This document shows positions 60,999-64,000 of a stretch of DNA of 64,000 nucleotides, in pieces. The stretch's first letter is position 1, and each line of letters begins with the position of its first letter. The translations under genes and the position numbers were made by a program. The notes under the pieces are model-generated. The model saw only the letters and a program-made list of their open reading frames with translations. It searched no databases and had not been told where the DNA came from. Origin of the DNA: Campylobacter sp. (GTDB taxonomy: Bacteria > Campylobacterota > Campylobacteria > Campylobacterales > Campylobacteraceae); assembly GCA_017469645.1 (NCBI GenBank), contig JAFUFY010000005.1, positions 1 through 64,000 of the forward strand. The letters run 5' to 3'.

Positions 60999-61736
60999 AT
61001 GGAAAAACGAGCAATAGACCACATGAACGCAGATCACCACGATATTTTAGTAAAATTTTGCAAACATTTTAGCGAATTTGAAAATCCACAAAATGTCAAG
61101 CTTATAGCAATAAATCAAAACGGCATGGAAATTTCTTGCGATAAAGGCGTAGTAAAAGTGCCATTTTTACGCCCTGCAAACACACAAGGCGAAGGTTACC
61201 GCTTTGCGATAATGGAAGTTTTAAAAAGTCTAAATTTAGGCGATGAATTTGAAAAAATAAGCTCTGAAATGGTTGAATTTATCGATAGCTTTCAAAGCGT
61301 TATCATTTCTAGCGACCTTGGCGAACACTGCACCGCTTCGTATGCACCGTTCGTGCGGGTTGGAGATAAAATTTTTGTTTTACTTTCAGAAATCGCCGAA
61401 CATTTTAAATCGATAAAAAATGCACCAAATAAGGTGCAAATTCTTTTCTTGCAAAATGAAAATGAAGCCAAAACGATTTTTGCAAGGCGTAGAGTTAGTT
61501 TTAACGCTAGTGCCGAATTTACCCCAAAAAACGATGAAATTCTAGCTAAATTCGAAGAAAAATTTAAAAACGAAAGTGCATTTGAAATGATTAAAAAAAT
61601 GAGCGACTTTCATATTGTTAAATTCGCTCTTGGCAAAGGTCGCCTTGTAAATGGCTTTGGCGCAGCTTACGATACAAACGCCTTAAAAGTCATCTCTCGC
61701 GTCGGCGGAAAAATGCCACACAAAATGGAAAAATAA
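60999..61736 (+). CDS. chuZ: Haem oxygenase of the HugZ/ChuZ family
   Basis: 245 residues from the ATG at 60999 (MEKRAIDHMNADHHDILVKF), preceded by AAGGAA; the in-frame ATG at 60960 lies in the promoter. A helical N-terminal part is followed by a split beta-barrel (SVIISSDLGEHCTASYAPFVRVGDKIFVLLS) and a C-terminal loop with the haem-binding His region (DFHIVKFALGKGRLVNGFGAAY). It opens haem to release iron. The neighbouring TonB-ExbBD and receptor genes support a haem-uptake role. C. jejuni ChuZ is of the same size. Confidence 0.92.
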   Translation: MEKRAIDHMNADHHDILVKFCKHFSEFENPQNVKLIAINQNGMEISCDKGVVKVPFLRPANTQGEGYRFAIMEVLKSLNLGDEFEKISSEMVEFIDSFQSVIISSDLGEHCTASYAPFVRVGDKIFVLLSEIAEHFKSIKNAPNKVQILFLQNENEAKTIFARRRVSFNASAEFTPKNDEILAKFEEKFKNESAFEMIKKMSDFHIVKFALGKGRLVNGFGAAYDTNALKVISRVGGKMPHKMEK

Positions 61737-61760
61737 ATTTAGGGCAAAACGCCCTAAATT
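61736..61760. terminator. Bidirectional terminator between chuZ and tonB
   Basis: Perfect 10-bp stem (AATTTAGGGC / GCCCTAAATT), loop of five, starting at the last base of the chuZ stop and 18 bp from the tonB stop. The plus tail is CTTTTATAAA and the minus tail TATTTTTCC. Confidence 0.8.
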
Positions 61761-61777
61761 CTTTTATAAACTACTTT

Positions 61778-62548
61778 TTAATGATCTTTTAAATTGTAAT
61801 TTATCGGAATACTAAACGAAATTTGCGAATTTGAACCAATTATTTCAAGCGGCGGTGCAGGTACCGGGGAGACCTTTTTAAAAAGTTCAAGTCCTGCTTC
61901 ATCCAAATCGGCAAATTTGCTACTTTTTTTGATACTTGCACTCAAAACATTTCCGTTTTTATCGATACTTACGCTTATTGTAACAATGCCTTCTTTTCTC
62001 ATTCTACGCGCTTTTTGTGGATATTTTTTGAATTTATTTATATGCCTTTTTACTAGCCCTTGCCAACTAGCTTTTAGAGCTTTTGCTTCATTTCCCTGCA
62101 CTTGGGTTTTAAATTCGCCAACATTTTGGCTAGAAACAGGCGCACTAGCTGTGCTTTGAACTTTTTGCTCGGATTTTTCTTTCGCTATTTTTGCCTGTTT
62201 TTTTATGGGTTTTGGCTTTTTTATGGGTTTTGGTTTTTCTTCTACAATCTCTTCTTTTTTTATCTCCACAGGACTTTGAATATCTTCTTGCGCTAAAATT
62301 TTTTCTTCTATAATCTCTTTTGGCGTCTCTTCAATGACTTGCTCTACGCTTTCTTCGGAGATGGTTTTTAGCTCACCCACAGGCACATTTGTCACAAAAT
62401 TTACACTTGCAAATTCGCCGATTTGCGCGTTAATGCCGTCTAAAAAGTTTTCGTTTGGCTTTTTATTTATCAAAAAAAATGCAAAAACACTGCTGTGAAA
62501 CAAAAACGACAACGCCAGAGAAAATGACCAAATTTTTGAATTATTCAT
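61778..62548 (-). CDS. tonB: TonB protein
   Basis: 256 residues from the ATG at 62548 ([21 protein letters not shown]), preceded by GGAGATT; an ATG at 62572 lies deeper within exbD. An N-terminal membrane anchor with the His of FLFHSSV is followed by an EEKP/KPKPIKKPKPIKK spacer (about 75-125). The C-terminal domain has YPQKARRMRKEGIVTISVSID and VPAPPLEI. It passes proton energy to outer-membrane receptors. It is paired with its own ExbBD, separate from the Tol set at 8639-10418. Confidence 0.92.
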   Translation of the reverse strand: MNNSKIWSFSLALSFLFHSSVFAFFLINKKPNENFLDGINAQIGEFASVNFVTNVPVGELKTISEESVEQVIEETPKEIIEEKILAQEDIQSPVEIKKEEIVEEKPKPIKKPKPIKKQAKIAKEKSEQKVQSTASAPVSSQNVGEFKTQVQGNEAKALKASWQGLVKRHINKFKKYPQKARRMRKEGIVTISVSIDKNGNVLSASIKKSSKFADLDEAGLELFKKVSPVPAPPLEIIGSNSQISFSIPINYNLKDH

Positions 62549-62945
62549 TTTTAATCTCCATTGAAAGTGCAATTTTATTGTATCCGCTTTGCTTGACCGT
62601 TTGCACGATTTGCATTAGTCTTTCGTAATTTGTGCTTTTATCTATTTGCAAAAAAATCGTTTTTTCTTTATCATTTTGCGATAATTCGTCCAAATTTTCG
62701 CCGATTTGCTCCAAATTTACAACCTTTTGCGAAATGATAATCTCATCGTCTTGGTTTAGATATAAAATTATTGGTTTGTTTTCTATGTCTTGTTGTGAAT
62801 TTGTTGCTTTTGGAAGTTCAACCTTAACAGAGCTTGTCATAAGCGGCGTAACAACCATAAAAATGACAAGCAAAACAAGCATAACATCGATAAACGGCGT
62901 TACATTTATATCGCTAAGCTCTACTTCATTTTCTACCTTAATCAT
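62541..62945 (-). CDS. exbD: ExbD biopolymer transport protein
   Basis: 134 residues: [21 protein letters not shown] is the single helix with the conserved proton-carrying Asp near 20. [11 protein letters not shown] ends the periplasmic domain. It works with ExbB and TonB. It overlaps exbB and tonB by 8 bp each, so the three are translationally coupled. Confidence 0.93.
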   Translation of the reverse strand: MIKVENEVELSDINVTPFIDVMLVLLVIFMVVTPLMTSSVKVELPKATNSQQDIENKPIILYLNQDDEIIISQKVVNLEQIGENLDELSQNDKEKTIFLQIDKSTNYERLMQIVQTVKQSGYNKIALSMEIKNE

Positions 62946-63591
62946 TTTTTGCCTTTGAAATATCTCTACTAGCGGTGATTAAAAGTAGCGTTGCTATTTC
63001 GCCCACTTTGACACTCAAATTTGCATTTTTTTTGATGATGTAGTTATAAAAAAGCACCGCAGGAATCGCAGCCGCTAAGCCGATAGCAGTAGCAAAAAGT
63101 GCTTCTGCGATTCCGGGAGCTACGACAGCTAAACTAGCGCTATTTTGCGAGGCAATTCCGATAAAACTATCCATGACGCCCCAAACTGTGCCAAAAAGCC
63201 CTATAAAAGGTGCTGATGAACCGATACTAGCTAAAACTCCGCTTCCAAATTTAGACTCAGACACAAATAACGCCGTTTTTATCTCCAAACGATTTTTAAT
63301 CCGTTCTTTTATATCCAAATCCAAATTCGGCATAGACATATCGATTTCGCTTTTTATCTCTTTGACAAAAGCTTCGCCAAGACTATTTTTTTCGAAATTT
63401 GCATTTGATAAGCTTTTTAGGTTTTTTGCCGTTTGCCTTTGTTTTTTTATGCTTTTTGCAAGTCTTTCATAGCCAATAACCTTAGCAACAAAAACGCACC
63501 ACGAAATAACCGAAAAAAGCGTTAAAATATAAATAACGATTTTAACGACTATATGAGCATTTTGATAAAGCGATAAAAATGAAATTTCCAT
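62938..63591 (-). CDS. exbB: ExbB proton-channel protein
   Basis: 217 residues with three helices. The core is [27 protein letters not shown] and [27 protein letters not shown]. It forms the pentameric channel driving TonB. It follows the receptor gene by 11 bp, so receptor, exbB, exbD and tonB form one operon. Confidence 0.93.
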   Translation of the reverse strand: MEISFLSLYQNAHIVVKIVIYILTLFSVISWCVFVAKVIGYERLAKSIKKQRQTAKNLKSLSNANFEKNSLGEAFVKEIKSEIDMSMPNLDLDIKERIKNRLEIKTALFVSESKFGSGVLASIGSSAPFIGLFGTVWGVMDSFIGIASQNSASLAVVAPGIAEALFATAIGLAAAIPAVLFYNYIIKKNANLSVKVGEIATLLLITASRDISKAKND

Positions 63592-63602
63592 TTTAAATTC
63601 TC

Positions 63603-64000
63603 CTAATATTGATACTGGAAGCCCATTATAAAAGTTCTTCCCCTTGCCGAGTTATTAAACAAAAATATATCGCTTCCGTCACTTGCAAAAGTAAGTTGGT
63701 TTGCCGCAGAGTTATAGACATTTAATGCGTCCATATAGTTTCTATCGGTTAAATTTTGAACTTCAAATTTAAGCGTTAAATTTTTATTTGGTTGAAAATT
63801 TACATACAAATCATAAATAGTAGGAATACTCGGTAAATCTTGTGTTTTGTGCATTCCTAATTGATAATCATTTGTATTTGTTGGATCGTGTCTATAAGCG
63901 TCATCGCTACTTGGATAAATTCGTTTTGCCTTTCCGGTATATTTTGCAATAATACCTAAATCAACCTTTTCATCAAGTAGTCTTGTTCCCAAATTTATCG
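63603..64000 (-). CDS. TonB-dependent outer-membrane receptor, C-terminal part (truncated by window edge)
   Basis: About 130 residues are visible. They show alternating beta strands of the barrel ([29 protein letters not shown]) and the classic end with aromatic residues ([10 protein letters not shown]). NLTDRNYMD is the NLTDxxY motif near the end of such receptors. The start lies beyond 64000. With chuZ and tonB-exbBD next to it, it is probably a haem receptor like ChuA, by context only. Confidence 0.88.
   Translation of the reverse strand, partial: INLGTRLLDEKVDLGIIAKYTGKAKRIYPSSDDAYRHDPTNTNDYQLGMHKTQDLPSIPTIYDLYVNFQPNKNLTLKFEVQNLTDRNYMDALNVYNSAANQLTFASDGSDIFLFNNSARGRTFIMGFQYQY

Overview
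The window is AT-rich chromosomal DNA from a member of the Campylobacterota, most likely a Campylobacter that is not C. jejuni. I base this on gene order and protein character, since no rRNA or tRNA is present. The run rplU-rpmA-obgE-proB-fmt-birA-parA-parB-atpF'FHAGDC-tolQRA-tolB-pal-cpoB-slyD-fabD-mtnN-ttcA follows the order I know from C. jejuni. The trpGD fusion, the CprRS-like two-component pair and the ChuZ-type haem oxygenase point the same way. The species cannot be fixed from the sequence alone.

Layout: 1-1716 holds a decayed DUF6056-like membrane protein gene, a small ORF in line with it, and a GtrA-family gene. 1691-2886 carries thiL and an unreported-looking 57-residue membrane protein gene. 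2982-21901 is a long minus-strand housekeeping block: tRNA thiolation, futalosine/SAH nucleosidase, fatty acid synthesis, Tol-Pal envelope machinery, F1Fo ATP synthase, chromosome partitioning, biotin ligase, formyl-Met-tRNA synthesis, proline synthesis, ribosome assembly and two L-proteins. 22321-26614 has a di-haem cytochrome c peroxidase, a lipoprotein, an amino-acid-type solute-binding protein and an NSS-family symporter. 26961-36950 is the tryptophan region, in which a WG-repeat protein, an adenine methyltransferase and a half-ABC membrane protein sit between trpGD and trpB. 37069-50201 carries a TSUP permease, rpsU, ppx/gppA, ferredoxin, a two-component system, folB, plsY, a HerA-like ATPase, a MetF homologue and polA. 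50330-58805 is a surface-polysaccharide cluster (glf, two licD genes, three glycosyltransferase-type genes, wzz, a tagD-like cytidylyltransferase and an initiating sugar-phosphate transferase). 60999-64000 is a haem-uptake locus (chuZ, tonB, exbD, exbB and the end of a TonB-dependent receptor).

The clearest signal that ordinary genes do not explain is a family of about 127-bp intergenic palindromic elements. Three copies (22033-22161, 37985-38111, 47407-47533) have nearly identical flanks, but the stem in the middle differs in sequence while staying self-complementary. A fourth element (26615-26740) keeps the same ends with a different core. A further long hairpin (37863-37925) shares that core's apical stem-loop. 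They sit in gaps between genes, mostly where genes converge. Other points of interest are two 14-nt homopolymers next to predicted -10 boxes, a G7 tract inside the methyltransferase gene, a tandem licD pair with near-identical 5' ends beside a CDP-glycerol-type enzyme, and an inverted repeat in the chuZ promoter.
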